A stretch of DNA of 64,000 nt from Metallyticus violacea (GCA_030762175.1 CM060834.1:24664001-24728000), one strand, 5' to 3'; positions 1 to 12,941 are shown, counted from the stretch's first letter. Notes: a model not told the origin generated them from the sequence alone. A program made the numbers and translations.

Positions 1-2021
1 ACCTCTCACAGGCGCGAACCGAAATACCACATGTACAATACCAAAATATTATAAAGTAAAATTTAGCGCCAGTAATTACATGTATAAGCAATTACCATAA
101 ACTTTTATTGAGCAATCTTCGTAAATACAGCGGCATTTTATGTCTTCATTAAAATGTAAAAAGTAAATAAAGCGTTTACTCAAATAACTGTTATATAATA
201 GATCTATTAACTTATGGCGGTCTGTTTCGCACTTTTTACGTTTTTTGCAGATTTTACCTACATTATACTGATTGGTTTGACATTTCCCTCCTCTATTTAT
301 CAACAAACGTCACCTGCAACTAAAAATTTGGACACATACCTTGTTATTTTAGTCAGGCTGATTAAAATTCCATTTAAACTCTTTCTACGACCCAAACATT
401 TGAGCCATACTTACATATATAACGGGGTGAAATCTATACTGCTGTAATATTTTCTGACCTGTAAAATTACAATTATTGTAGTATGTTTCCAAGAGTAACG
501 CACGGGTGTTTCATGAAAAATTAGAGGAAAAGTTATACAACTGAGTATGGACGCAAAAATATCCCCCTAGCCAAAAGAAAAGAAAGAAGGGGGAAAAAAA
601 AAAAACACAAGTTTACTTCTTGAAATCTCTTTTGAAGATTCTCTCACATCCAGTTTGATAAATATTTTCTTCCCCATCCTTCATTTGACGTTCCGTCTTG
701 CCTCACTCTGTCCTATTTTACAAAAGCATCATCTCTGAGCGGAGTCTGTTCCAATAAGCTCTACACAACACTATCCAAACTGACAGGAGTCACTTGTTAT
801 TTGTTTCCGAGACGCAGCGAATCTTCTTGCTTTATTTTTACAACTCTTTTGGAACTACTGCAAAATGGCTGAAGTAATAGCTTTCGTGTAGGAATGTTTT
901 CACCTCTTCTAAGTTTTATTTACCAGAAGTAGTTTCACACAAGAATCCTGCATACTCATAAACTTTACGGTTTCGTTGATACCTTATTCACCAATCAGAA
1001 TGGAACGATAGCTTTAAATCATGATGCTCAAATTTTCCCTATGTTCATTTTTATGATTATAAATCTCTGCTTCGATTCGACTAGGGATCTAAGAAGCCTA
1101 TCACGAAATATTACATAATATATTACATATTACAAAAATGGCAGTCACTAGATATTGTTCACACTGTTAAATAGTGTTCAGTCTATTTAATTTATATCTC
1201 CACGCAATTATGCTTGGAATAAAAGCTAATAAAATTAGTGTGTTTTTCAGAATGATCAAACAGGTAAACCAAATCATTTCAATGATTATATTTAAAAGTA
1301 CAAAAAAATTACGTTCTTGTATTGCAATTGTCTTATCCAATACTCCTCTTGCTTATAGTTTTTCTTGCGTTATTTTAATTGAGCTTTCAAATTCGTGCTT
1401 GTTTTCATGACAAAAAACTTTCCTTAACCACAATTAAATTACCGAAAAGTTATCAGCACTCGTGGTATTGCTGAAAATATTTTATTTTTTGCTCTTATGA
1501 AGTTAAATGATTTGTATAAACAATTGTTGCCTACAACATTTTTAGTCTGCAATGTACAACTTTAAATCTCAGCATGTAAGCGTTGCCTTCATTTGTTAGA
1601 AACTCTTTATTCAAACTTTTCAAAAGGACGAGAGCCTCACATGAATTTTTCATCAAAATAACTTGAAATGTCCAATAAATATGTAAAAATGATGGATTTT
1701 CAGCTTTAAAATTGCCTAGTCTTATAAAGAAAATATTTATCTTAAAAACTAATGGAATACTTTAACACACATGTGTTTTAAATAGGCATTTAATTTTCTG
1801 AATTATTTATTATTTTTTTTTTTTAATTTCAGTACGAACTTGCCTTACAAAGCTATGCAAAGGTATGGTTAGGTACAGAAACGCTCAACACAATTATAGC
1901 CATCTATCGGCAAATTAAGAAAAATCATGAAGGCGCGACAGAGAATGCACTGAATAGCTTAAAACTAAAAATCTCTAAAGATTGTACCTTTAAAAAGTTA
2001 GATAAGGTTTATTTTATTTAA
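1..2021. other. AT-rich non-coding sequence (presumed yorkie intron)
   Basis: No exon, RNA gene or recognisable element was seen. All open frames are short, lack family motifs and are the size expected by chance in AT-rich DNA. An A-run lies near 590-605. Because yorkie exon 1 (13205-13716, minus strand) has a donor but no recognisable partner exon to its left, this stretch is probably intronic. That assignment is an inference. Confidence 0.5.
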
Positions 2022-2275
2022 GGTAGCTCTTTAACATCTCTTTTCATTTGCATCCAATTCCATACTATGGCGTGAAACTGCCGATAAATTTTGCTCAGAG
2101 GTCTCTTCCTTCAGGGTTGAGGTTCTTTTACGTGCTATAAATCTACGACACGGGACCCACGCTTACTTCCCTGCCCAAGAAAGTCATACTTAGGATTTTT
2201 ACCCCCTAAAAATGAAACCGCGACTATGATATAAGTATCGTTCCACTAGACCACCATAAAGTGCAGAGCTGTACA
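2022..2275 (-). repeat. SINE family B, diverged copy, minus strand
   Basis: This matches the reverse complement of the copy at 9020-9331 along most of its length, including the stretches 'aaattttgctcagag' and 'cacgggacccac'. The tRNA-like head, which should lie at the high-coordinate end, is badly eroded. It looks like an old copy. Confidence 0.75.
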
Positions 2276-2924
2276 TAGATATTTTTGCAACAAAAATTCT
2301 GGTATAGTATATTAAATGTGTATTAAACAATCCTCTCTACTGTAATAACTTGATTATAAAACAAACCAAAAATTCCCTTCGCTTCCCCCTTTCTAGCACT
2401 ACATTAGTTTTTATAATATGAAGAGCTCTTGTAGTCATATATTTTATGATGAACAGTACATACAACTTCCAGCTCAAAGAATGTACGCGCAGTATTCGTT
2501 TCTCGCGAGAATCAATACCACATATTTTGAGCCAAGGCTCTATTTATAACAATAGCAATTAACTAGGAGTAGGAAAGATTGATGGCTGATTTTCCCAACA
2601 GGTCGAATATATCTTAAAGCATAAAATATTAGTTATAGATCCTGCAGTTGGACATTCGAAATGCCAAATGAACGCTAGCGGAACTTATCAGGTTAACAAG
2701 CTCGAATACATACTTGTTATGCATACCAGAATTAAAGTATTTATTGTTTGTAAAAACTTTAATTAAATGTTACATTAAAATATTTCGTTTTCAAGTTATA
2801 TCGGTATGAAAGAAAAATTTGATGAACCTAACTTTGAAAATTACTTTATTTACTTTCTATAGCTACAGAGTAAATTCTTTTTTTTTTTTTTTTTTTTATC
2901 TTATACCGATATTAAGAAAATGGT
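2276..2924. other. AT-rich non-coding sequence
   Basis: No gene or known repeat was recognised. A T-run of about 20 bases occurs near 2878-2898, immediately before a transposase relic. Confidence 0.4.
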
Positions 2925-3905
2925 TTCGACAAACTATAGGAAATGTTCAAAGTTTATCGTCAATGCTGACACACAAAGTATAAAGGTGCATGATTGAAAG
3001 GCGAATTCTTCGAAATATCTGTGGTCGGTTACGAAGAAGGTCAAAAGCAGCAACTAATTCTTCAGCTGTGTCGATAGTTATTTCATAAACAATTGATTTA
3101 ATATGTCCCCAAAAACAAAAATCAACGGTAGTTATATCTGAGGAACGTGCCGGTCAAGCAACTGAACCTGCTCTCCTTATCCAAATATTCGGAAAATGTA
3201 CATTTAAATATTTTTAACAACTTAAGCCGAAATGTGAGGGTGCACCTTCATGTTGAAAGAACGGGGTTCTCCGAATATTAATCGGGACATTTTCAAGAAC
3301 CGTTTATGGAAAAAAGTACCATAAACATGTTCATTCAATCGTGCAGGCATAACATATGACCCCACTAGAAAGAACAAATCCAAACCAAATATTTGCAAAA
3401 ACTTCCATTCATTGCGGAGATTCTCCACAGCTTTAGGATTAATGCCACTCCAAATGAGACTGTTGTGTGAATTAAAAAGTCATCTTTTGAAAACCACGAC
3501 TCATCTGTCCATATTATGCGTCTAATAAAATCAGGTTGATTGTCGATGGTTTATAAACACCATTCAGCAAACTGTTATCTGTTAGGATAATCATCTGGGA
3601 TTAATGTTTGCACTTTTTGGATATGAAATGGATGCTTTTCATACTCACTTAAGACGTGTGACTGGTATTCATCGAGTGGGCAACAGCTTGAGTGCTAGTT
3701 AGTGGATATTTTGAAACCTGTGCAAAAACTCATTCTCAAGGTATAATGTTCATATAGTTCGATTGGCTCAAGAATTTGCTTTCTTTGCCCGGAATTGGCC
3801 ACTATCTCGAAGACGATGATCCAGTTTTGAAAATATTGTATGGCAAGACATATAGCGGCTAGGGTGCTTCTGACGAGCCACCAGTTTAGCTATGTTTATC
3901 GGAAC
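2925..3905 (-). pseudogene. DDE transposase relic with HTH (DUF4817-like family), minus strand
   Basis: Conceptual minus-strand translation, with several stops and frameshifts, gives landmarks in the right order. These are an 'IRRIIWTDESWFSKDD' block, then 'FFQHEGAPSHFG' (normally QQDGAPxH, so the second catalytic Asp appears as Glu), then 'RSSDITTVDFCFWGHIKS', then a helix ending in TAEELV. These match the insect transposases that carry a DUF4817-type HTH domain and move by cut and paste. The copy is inactive, and I did not find its ends. The same family recurs at 17239, 42400, 60575 and 63405. Confidence 0.7.
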
Positions 3906-3990
3906 CCTCAAAAGAACGTTTATTTATTTCGAAGTAAAACTCATACGTAATAAATAAAGATATTTAACAATATTTATTTACCGATGGCTA

Positions 3991-4318
3991 CGAAGGTAGG
4001 TCCATTAGTTTCCGGCCTCGCCGATAAGGATTATTGACCGCCGCGTGTAGCTGAGGTCCTTAAGGCGCGGATTCGTAAGCGGGAGGTCTGGGATTCGAAT
4101 CCCGCCAGGACTGTCCTCCCTGGCTGAGCTTTTTTCAGGTTTTCCTCAGTCCTCATAAATGGCAAATGCCGGGAGGTACGCTAAACTTAGGCCTGGAACG
4201 TTTCCTTCCTTAAATAATCCTTTCCCAATATATCATTTCATTTTGCGTATCGTCGGTGTTCACCATCTGTTGTGCCTAAGTACTAAAACGGGCGTTAGAC
4301 ATTAAAAAAAAAAAAAAA

Positions 4319-4354
<36 letters not shown>

Positions 4355-5603
4355 AACGACAAGAAAAAGAAATAAGGATTAGCGCCTTCACAAAACCCTT
4401 ATCTGCTGTCATACTTTATCTGTTAAGTAAATAATTGGAGTTGTAACTTCCGCTTCGCTGTGTTCAGTTGTTCAGATACAGTTGCATAAAAAGGTTATGT
4501 GCAGAAGACTGTGACATGTTCAAAATGGAGTATCGATCTGTTATTAAGTTCCTCACAAAAGGACATCAAAAGAAATTAAACAGCGATTGGACGGTGTATA
4601 TTATGGAAATAAAGAACGGGTCAAACTTTTTCGAATGGCTCGAGAAAGCATTGAAGATGAAGAGCGTGCAGGTCGGCCCTTGAAGGTGCAAACATCGCTC
4701 TCGTAGGCGCAGAAATTATGGAAGACCGGCGGCTCAAAGTTACAGACATAGCAGCAAGGTTGGGCCTTTCTGAAATAACAGTCATTCGAATTATTCATGA
4801 ATATTTAAACATGAATAAGGTTAATGCAAGATGGGTGCCTAACTTCTTTCCTCAGTCCAAAAACAGCAACGAATCATTGTTGTTGTTAGGCATTTTTAGA
4901 GCTCTGCCGTGGCAATGAGAGAGAAGTTCTGCAAACCATTGTCACAGGAGATGAAACTATGGTCCTCTACAATGATTCCTTGTCCAAAAGAATCAATGGA
5001 GTGGCATAATCATGGCAAAGCACCGCCTCTAAAGGCCAAGTTCGCTCAATAAAGATCATGGCCACAATCTTTTGGGACTGTGAAGGAATACTCTTCATTG
5101 ACTTTAAGAAGAGGAACACCACAGTAAATAAGGAGTACTATGCTGGCCTACTGCACAGAGTACATGCTTCCATCATAGAGAATTCCATCATAGAGAAAAC
5201 GCGAGGAAAGCTGAGTGGTGGGGTGCGCCATCTTCACGACAACGCGCCTGTGCACACAGCTTTCGTTGCAAAGGAAGCTGTGAAAAAATGTGGCTTCAAG
5301 GAGATCGACCTTCCACCCTACAGACCAGATCTAGCTCCTAGTGCCTATTTCCTCTTCTCAAAACTCAGGAAGGACCTTTGAGGAAGGTAATTTAAGTGTG
5401 ACGAAGAAGTGATGGATGTTGTTTATGCTCATTTTGTAGACAAGACTTCTGACTATTTGGAGGGGGGGGGGGTTGAAATATTAATTCAAAGATGTGAGAA
5501 GTGTATTGCAATAAAGGATAACTATATTGAAAAGTGAAGTATAGTTTTTGTATTTATATTACCTAGAAAATGGTTAGGCCGGAAACATATGGACCTACCC
5601 TTA
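3991..5603 (+). mobile_element. Mariner (Tc1/mariner) element with terminal repeats and TA duplication
   Basis: Imperfect terminal inverted repeats of about 25 bases (left from 3991, right ending 5603) share the core GTAGGTCCAT..GTTTCCGGCC. The element is flanked by TA at 3989-3990 and 5604-5605, the mariner target duplication. It carries a broken plus-strand transposase (4468-5450): an N-terminal HTH part, TGDET around 4948, 'ATIFWDCEGILFIDF' near 5062, 'LHDNAPVHTA' near 5235, and 'PDLAPSAYFLF' near 5325. The usual third catalytic Asp in the LAPSDY motif is Ala here, and frameshifts and stops split the frame. It is therefore dead. A SINE is inserted just inside the left end. Confidence 0.88.
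4034..4371 (+). repeat. SINE family A nested in the mariner element
   Basis: This is a tRNA-derived SINE. The head carries an A-box-like 'agctgaggtccttaagg' and a B box 'ggattcgaatccc', as in Leu/Ser-type tRNAs. The body contains 'cctcataaatggcaaatgcc', and the tail is an A-run followed by a GAAA microsatellite. The 10-bp direct repeat 'ataaggatta' at 4024-4033 and 4372-4381 marks the target site, so the SINE jumped into an already resident mariner copy. Confidence 0.85.
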
Positions 5604-5637
5604 TATAATAGGTTGAATTCTAATTTTAAAAATAGTA

Positions 5638-5672
<35 letters not shown>

Positions 5673-8667
5673 CAGTCAATTTTGTAATCATTACAATTAA
5701 GGTTATTCGGTCCGATGCTATGACCTTCTAAGTGTTAAATTGGCGAAAATAACAGGTTTACAATGTATACAAAATCGGTGGAACTGCAAGGCGGATGTGA
5801 CATGGCAGAAAGAGCATGCGATCGATTCTGTTTGATCGCATTAAGTTATATATAGTAATCTCCATAAATTACCGCAGATCTGTTTCTGACCTTCGGACCA
5901 TGTTCGTTTTTCAGGGTAGAGATTTGGCCTTGATTAAACTGACGAGTGATAACAAGAGTTTCATTTACGGTCTAAACGCTTAAATCCTCCAACTCGTTCT
6001 TACGCTGTTTCCGCTTGATAGAAAACAAAACACTTGACTAACCAGCACAGCAATATTGCTGACGCCGTTTGTTGTGCAGGAACACCAACAGCACAACTTG
6101 TAAACGTGTCAAACTGCCCTTTACCACAACGCACGCTTGTTCTGTCTGCCATATAACCCTGGCAGCACCAAGGTGATTTACTGTATCAGATTATTAAATC
6201 CAAAATGTACCATTGATGTTAGAAATACTTTTGAGAGCAAGACTTCAGAAACAAACGGGAGCTTAGACGGTAAAGAGGACACCAAAACTCGAGTCGTGGC
6301 TTTGATTGGCTTACAATGGAACTGTTTATCTTCCTCATCAAATATGACACAGTCGTGTAGTAGTAGAAACAAACGCGGAACTATATGTCCTTCGAAAAAG
6401 ATCTAACATACACTCAATGTACGTCACTGCAATTTAGAACAGGCCATGAGAAACGCTGGAGCCAGGTCGGCATGGCGCCTTGCATATTCCTGGTGGCGTC
6501 TAGTGTAATTTGGCAGAGTGGCGTTCAACTGCTTTAAGGAAATAGTTGATGAAACCTTTATCTAGTAAATCAAAACCTTGAGATATAATTATTTTACGAT
6601 GTTATGTTTACAACACACTAATCACATTTGAACATATATTACTCTATTATACTCTTTTTCTACACGTCAGTTCTTGAGGACTATCACACATTTTCTTAAA
6701 AAAAAAAAAAATAAAGTCCTCATGGAACTGTGTAAGCCAAGCGAATTCCTCACCAGGTTGATTAACTTTAAAAATGAATATAAAATCCAAATTAGGACAT
6801 ATTAATTAATAAAATGAAAAAATTATGGCATTACTGTGTGGTATTAGGAAAACAAAATTAGAATTTTTGTAAACTATAAGTCTTATAAAAGAGAACAACA
6901 TTTTTAGAATTATAATTATTGAGATTCAACTACAAATAGTACTGATATACTATTAATTAAATTAAATAAATGACCTCATATTGATACTGTTTGGATATTT
7001 TTAAACATCTTAAAATGTAACCATGTTTATGAACTGAGCCCTTGATGTCATTTTTACATTCACTAAAATAAAGAAATAATAGAAAGTTTCAACTAACCTT
7101 GTGTATTTAAGAACATGTACTTGTGTTTCAATAAAACAAAAACATGTTACTATTTAAAAACAATTACAATGTACTAAGCAAATATACACAATCAACAATA
7201 AAAATCAAAAGTCCCGTCGATTTTCAGTGGCTTTGAAAATTAATTTAAATTTTACTCTAGTACAAGCATGGAATACAAATGATTTATAAAGGCTCTATAG
7301 AGCGCTCTTACATACAAATATAATTCTCACACACATATTAGACTAATATTTCACATTTGCTATCCTCACGACAATGATTTTGCCAAATGTAAAACCTATG
7401 CGTCATTATAAACACAGCTTATATATTATACAAATCTGTCCTTTTATTTTAAAGCAACAGAGAAAATGAAATACTAGAGCTTTTTTAAATTTCATTTTTA
7501 TATATACCCCCTATTCCTTTATTCCGATTTTCCTAATTTTGAGAAATCGTTTCCTTATTTTATTTAAATGGTATATATAGAATTTCATTGAAAAAATATA
7601 TTGTGCTGCTAGAGCGAATTTTAAATATTGGGTTTCAGGTAATCCCCTCTCCAAATAATCTGATTTCACTGATTTTGAGAAACTATTTTTATTCTTTTAT
7701 TTCAATTGCATATACTGAGCTTCTTTAAAAAAAATTAAATTGCGGCGCTAGAGCTATTTTTAAATTTTGCTTTAACCCCCATTCTTTAAATTTCGGTTTT
7801 TAAGTATATTTTCACTTCTAATTGCCCCATTTCCCTGATTTTCAGAAAATATTTTTATTAATTTATTTGAATGGAACGTAGAGTTTAGTTGAGAAAAAAA
7901 ATTGCTAAAACCTTTCCATATATGTATATTTTTTTCATTGTTATTTTCGGTGGCTATTAGGTAGGATCGATAGAGATTTAAATAACTTTTTAAAAAATCT
8001 TTTCATGCGAACATGCGCAATAGCTATTCGCTAACACATACATACTACATAACACAACGCAGAACTGAAAATTGTCCGAACAAGCGAGCAAGGACGAAAC
8101 TCTTGATTAAAAGATCACTGTGTTTGATGAAATTCGACCTTTCCTTACTTTTATGGTGGAAAGTAGCATGTAACAAGAGAGAAACAATGCAAAAGATACT
8201 TACAGCAAAGAAATGAAAATTAAGATGCAAAAGAAGAGGAAGTGATTCTTATGTGAAAAAAAAAAATTAATAACATCTGCAGCAATACCTGTAAACACTT
8301 GACAGATATAACCCTCATCTAAATAGTGTCACTGATACCATTACAATGAGGCCTGCTGGTTTCCACATGATCCATTTTTACTAACAGTTACCAACAATGC
8401 TAACAGGCACCGTTCGTGCAATGACGTTCGCATATATTTAAGTAATTGTTTGTAATACTTTTATATAATTGTATATATATATATGTGTTGCTTTAGAATT
8501 TGGAAACCAAAGTCCGGTAGCTGATAGCGTTGCTTCATTGTCTGTTTATTAGCTCTGGTTAAGAATTAGCAGAAAAAAAAATTTAAAGAAATGCCGGAAT
8601 TTTTTCCTAAAAAAATATCCATTATAAATTCTGAAATTACGATGTTGCCCTTTCCTCTTCGTAATCT
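5604..8667. other. Non-coding sequence, no recognisable gene
   Basis: There is an (AAT)n run at about 5637-5668. The rest is AT-rich and holds only short, motif-less open frames. No tRNA, rRNA or transposase was recognised. Confidence 0.4.
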
Positions 8668-8957
8668 ACCACCACGGGTGGCCGAGGTCGTTAAGTCTCG
8701 AACTCGTGAGCGGGAGGTCTGGGTTCGAATACCGCCAGGACCGTCCTTCCTGGCTGAGGTTTTTTCCAGGTTTTCCCCAGTCCTCATAAATGGCAAATGC
8801 CGGGGAGGTACCCTAAACTTAGGCCTGGAACGATTCCTTCCATAAAAATAAATCCTTTCCCAATATATCATTTCATCTCGTGTATCACCAGTGTGAATCG
8901 CCTGTGGTGCCTCTGTAGCAAAAACGGGCGTTAAACTCCATTCATTCATTATTTTCA
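8668..8957 (+). repeat. SINE family A, near complete
   Basis: The tRNA-like head 'gggtggccgaggtcgttaag' and the B box 'gggttcgaata' are followed by the family body and the tail 'aaaacgggcgttaaac', ending in an ATTC repeat. An approximate target duplication around 'gtaatct' is seen at 8661-8667 and 8964-8970. CpG sites are well preserved compared with the copies right of 24 kb. Confidence 0.88.
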
Positions 8958-9019
8958 TTCTTGGTAATCTGGACTGTAAATTCGTCATAATCTGATATTA
9001 CTCTATCTAGGCCTCAATT

Positions 9020-9331
9020 GTCGGCCCTGGTGGTGTAGTGGTTACCATACTTGCCTCCTAAACCCAAGATCGCGGGTTCGAACCCGGCCAGGACCGATGG
9101 ATTTTTTCGGGCGTAAAAATCCTAAGTATGGCTTCCTTCGGAAGGGAAGTAAAGCCGTGGGTCCCGTGTCGTACATTTACGGCACGAAAAAGAACCTCAA
9201 GCCTGAAAGAAGAGGCCTCTGAGCAAAATTTGTCGGCTGTTTCACGCCCTGAGTTGAATGGGACGCTGATGACCTGAGCTGTTAAAGAGCGTCCATAAAT
9301 AAATTAATAAAAAAAAAAAAAAAAAAAAAAA
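9020..9331 (+). repeat. SINE family B, complete, with intact target duplication
   Basis: The tRNA-derived head has an A box in 'tggtgtagtggttaccata' and a B box 'gggttcgaacccgg', resembling Val/Asp-type tRNAs. The body is about 200 bases and ends in a long A-tail. An exact 11-bp target duplication 'aggcctcaatt' sits at 9009-9019 and 9332-9342. Preserved CpGs, a long A-tail and the perfect duplication make this one of the youngest insertions in the window. Confidence 0.92.
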
Positions 9332-9582
9332 AGGCCTCAATTAACGGGAAATTGCGCACAAATAAACATGACTCCCTAAGCACCTAAAATGATTTCAGCA
9401 AAGGAAATTGTAAATGAATGATGTTGAACAATAATATAAACAATTTAGAAAACAAAATATGACAAGAGGACCATGAAAAATATAAATAAATAAATAAAAA
9501 TAAAAGTGTTTACCCTATCTTGGAGAAATAAATAATATGCATACAAAAACTAATAAATAATTATCAAAATGTGCAATAAATA

Positions 9583-10874
9583 CCCGGCGGTGTTCTAAAA
9601 GTTCTAGGTCTGACTTAGAGATTTTGTGAAATGGCCAAATTACTGTAATAATTGTTGAGTATCTTCCCTTAGATGACTTTAAAGTTTCAGTCACTTGAGT
9701 GTAGTCGCGTGTTTGTGACGATCTTGTAAACAAACTAGTGTTAACATTTTCTACAAAATGGATAAATCTGAAATACAAGCTGTGATAAAGTACTCGTTTT
9801 GATGGGTTTAACCCCGATAGAAATACAAAAGGAATTAGATTCCACATTAAAGGATTCTTCCCCTTCATTTTCGACGGTTACAAATTGGCTGCTGAATTTA
9901 AGCCTAATTGTCATCCATTCAGATGATGAGCGCTCAGAGCGTCCCAAAACTGCTACGTCTGACAAGATTGTGGCAAAAATTCACAATACAGTATTTAATG
10001 ATTGCCGATTGAAGGTTGGCGAGATGGATGGCATTGCAAAAACCTTGATAGGCCGTGTTCACTACATTTTACACAAAGTTTTGCATATTAGAAAGCTTAC
10101 CGCTCGATGGATGCTGCGTTTGTTAACAAGGAACCAAAAACCCATACAAATTAATATTTCGTAAGAGTGTTTAAATTTTTTAAAACGCAATTCGAGTGAG
10201 TTTCTCTGTCGTTTCGTAACAGTAGATTAAACATGGATTCATTCACTACACACCAGAGACGAATGAACAGTTCAAATAGTGGGTGGCAACAGGTAAAAGT
10301 GCACCAAAGAAAGCAAAAAGGTTTCATCTATAGGAAAAGTCATGGCTACAGTTTTCTGGGAGTCTCAGGAGTGGCGCTCTTAGGCTACCTCCATAGGGCT
10401 AGTATTAACGCTTCACTACTGAACCCACTGAAGGATGTTGCTATTCAGACTAAACGTTCACACCTTGCGAATAAAATTTCTCTTTCATCACGATAAAGCG
10501 CTTTCATGTCTGGGACTATTGCTGCAAAACTACACGACCTTCGCTTAAACATCCGCCATATTCACAGGATTTGGCTCCCAGCGATTATTTTTTGTTCCCA
10601 AATCTGAAGAAATGGGTGGGTGGACGAAGATTCGCATAATTCTTTTTGAGTGGTGTTTAACGCCCGTTTTTAAACCACAGGCGGACATCAAACAACGAGG
10701 TTGAAACTGAGACAGACGCTTATTTTTTACAAATCTTGTTACTAAATGAATTAAAAAGTTGGAAGTTGTTTGACTAAGTGTGTTGATTTATAAGGTGACA
10801 ATGTTGAAAAAGAAAGCATTTCTCTTAAATGCGATGTTTTCTTAGTCAGGCCGAAACTTTTAGAACAGCCCTCA
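9583..10874 (+). mobile_element. Mariner element with terminal repeats, defective transposase
   Basis: The terminal inverted repeats share 'tgttctaaaagtt' (left from 9583, right ending 10874), with TA duplicates at 9581-9582 and 10875-10876. A mariner transposase starts at ATG 9758 (MDKSEIQAVIKY) and continues, frameshifted, through the HTH region 'PSFSTVTNWL' and 'RLKVGEMDGIAK'. A remnant second-Asp block lies near 10490 and 'LAPSDYFLFPNLKKW' near 10570, so the third catalytic Asp is retained. Several frameshifts and stops inactivate it. A SINE A fragment interrupts the 3' part. Confidence 0.88.
10643..10687 (-). repeat. SINE family A 3'-end fragment inside a mariner
   Basis: About 45 bases match the reverse complement of the SINE A tail ('gtgtttaacgcccgttttta' then 'ccacaggcgg'). 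The rest of the SINE is absent, and mariner 3' sequence resumes on the right. It is a severely 5'-truncated insertion or later deletion. No clear target duplication was found. Confidence 0.7.
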
Positions 10875-10876
10875 TA

Positions 10877-11512
10877 CTTTAAGTGTTCCCGAGTTTGAGT
10901 AGCCAGTGACAGACCCAATTTGAAGGGCAACCAAAAATGTTCGTATATCTCAAACTTGATTTACACATACATGAGCAAGTGGCATAGACGACAACATAGA
11001 CAACACGCACTCAACTGAATTTCATTTTTCGAAACGGCAAAACTGAGCCAAACAGTTACTGGGGGGGGGGGGGGGGGGGGGCCGCATCAATATTCTTTTC
11101 TTCATAGATTTTGTAACAAATTAAGTGGCTAAGGAATAATATGTGTTGTTTGCAAAAACAAATTAACAATTGCTGACGTTCCTTGTGAACATAAAATGTA
11201 TTTTTGACATTTTATACAAACAATGAACTTATTATAAAACCAAGATATTCATAAATGTTAGAGAAAAATTAAATCTAAAAAGATCTACTACACATATAAT
11301 GTCATACTAAAAACTATGAGAATGCATTATATATGCAATGCCTTTACAATAGACTAAAAATGGATTTAATTTAAAAGCAGTTATACGGACAACCATTTGA
11401 ACGACCAATATATTTCGTACAACTATTATTATACGAGCTTTTTGCGTGCTAATACATTTAATCCTCCTTGGACAATATTTAGTTACACATATACCTTATT
11501 ACCAAAGTGGTT
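10877..11512. other. Non-coding sequence with a poly-G tract
   Basis: No gene was recognised. A run of 21 G at 11061-11081 is the only striking feature. It is a possible quadruplex-forming or length-unstable tract. Confidence 0.5.
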
Positions 11513-11766
11513 AGTCGGTCCTGGTGGTGTAGTGGTTACCATACTTGCCTCCTACACCCAAGATCGCGGGTTCGAACCTGGCCAGGACCGATGATTTTTT
11601 CGGGCGTAAAAATCCTAAGTATGGCTTCCGTGGGTCCCTTTTCGTAGATTTACGGCACGAAAAAGAGCCTCAAGCCCGAAAAAGAGGCCTCTGAGCAAAA
11701 TTTGTCGGCCGTTTCACGCCCTGAATTGAATGGGATGCTGATGAACTGAGATGTTAAAGAGCGGCC

Positions 11767-11806
<40 letters not shown>
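11513..11806 (+). repeat. SINE family B with (ATA)n tail
   Basis: This is the same family as 9020-9331, with an intact tRNA-like head and B box 'gggttcgaacctgg'. About 20 bases of the middle region are deleted after 'tatggcttcc'. The tail is an ATA trinucleotide array (about 11769-11804) instead of poly-A. CpGs are retained. Confidence 0.88.
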
Positions 11807-12284
11807 CCAGAGTCCGGTGATCTTTCATAAATTAAGATCTGAGGTGAGTGAACCATTAATTAAAATAAAAAAGATTTAACAAGCATAAGTTAGTTTGAAG
11901 TTGTTGCTGTTACGGTAAATAGGTCTACCTTAAGATTCCCCTCCATATATGAAGCAACAAGGCTTAAATATTGAAACTACATAAGTTCAAATAATTATAC
12001 ATTTTACATTTAAAACATTAAACTAAATAGTAAGTTAATAATGCAAATGGCATATCTTTAGAATAAACTTTTTATACTTAAATCTAAACCAGACAGTGCA
12101 ATTTATTTCTGTTATATAATGAAATATTTTATATAGTGACACAATTCCATGAGGTTTCTATACTCGCCTTCTCCTCAGGAAACCACTGCCGGCCACTAAA
12201 TATCTAAACATATGCATTATTTCAAAGAACTAAAAACAATGCCTAATCCACAGTGGCCACAATTCGATAGTAAATTGTATTAAA

Positions 12285-12287
<3 letters not shown>

Positions 12288-12327
<40 letters not shown>

Positions 12328-12362
12328 ACAACAACAACAACAATAATAATAATAATAATAAT
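12288..12362. repeat. Compound (AGT)n(AAC)n(AAT)n microsatellite
   Basis: Three adjoining trinucleotide tracts were read directly: AGT repeats, then AAC, then AAT. The tract is length-variable by nature and not coding. Confidence 0.95.
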
Positions 12363-12911
12363 ATAATTACAATTAAAACATTAAAGTCTGCCATTAGAGA
12401 ACAAATTTGGTGAACCTCTTGTAAGATTTCGAAAACTCCAAGGGGTATGGAAAACGCTGCCTTTATGCATGCTATTGACAGCAATTTTTCATCGTATTTG
12501 CTTTAACCATAATTTAAATGACTCTGAGCTTCCCGACAACTTACATAATTTAAAAGTCTACGTAATTTATCTCTTTGGCATTACGATCAAAACAGGAAAT
12601 TTGACCCTGTTATACTACGAAATTTGGTTCGTTGTTATTAATGATGTCCATGATTCTTTTTTGTTTCCAACGTGAGCAGTCTTTAGCGGTATGCTAGGAT
12701 AGGTTAGGAAGTGCGTAATATATATTTATAAAATTGATAATTACAATTCTATAATTTCTATTTCTATTATATATTATAGGTGGCGTGAGTGTGTCCTAGT
12801 TCCCGTTATGTGTTGTTGAAGTGGTTAATTTGAATAATGAAAACAAGAAAAATCGGGGTTTATAGTTCTTGACTTGACTTTTTCTTGTCTTAAGTCGGAA
12901 CGAAGAGAATT

Positions 12912-12941
12912 TTAGGTTAGGTTAGGTTAGGTTAGGTTAGG
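12912..12941 (+). repeat. Six tandem TTAGG units (interstitial telomere-type repeat)
   Basis: Six perfect head-to-tail copies of TTAGG, the telomere motif of most insects outside Diptera. A further single 'taggttagg' occurs near 12703. It is too short to be a telomere, and sits about 260 bases inside yorkie intron 1. Confidence 0.95.

Noticed and set aside
12230..12484. Poly-leucine open frame
   Set aside because: Produced by the trinucleotide microsatellite, with no other support.
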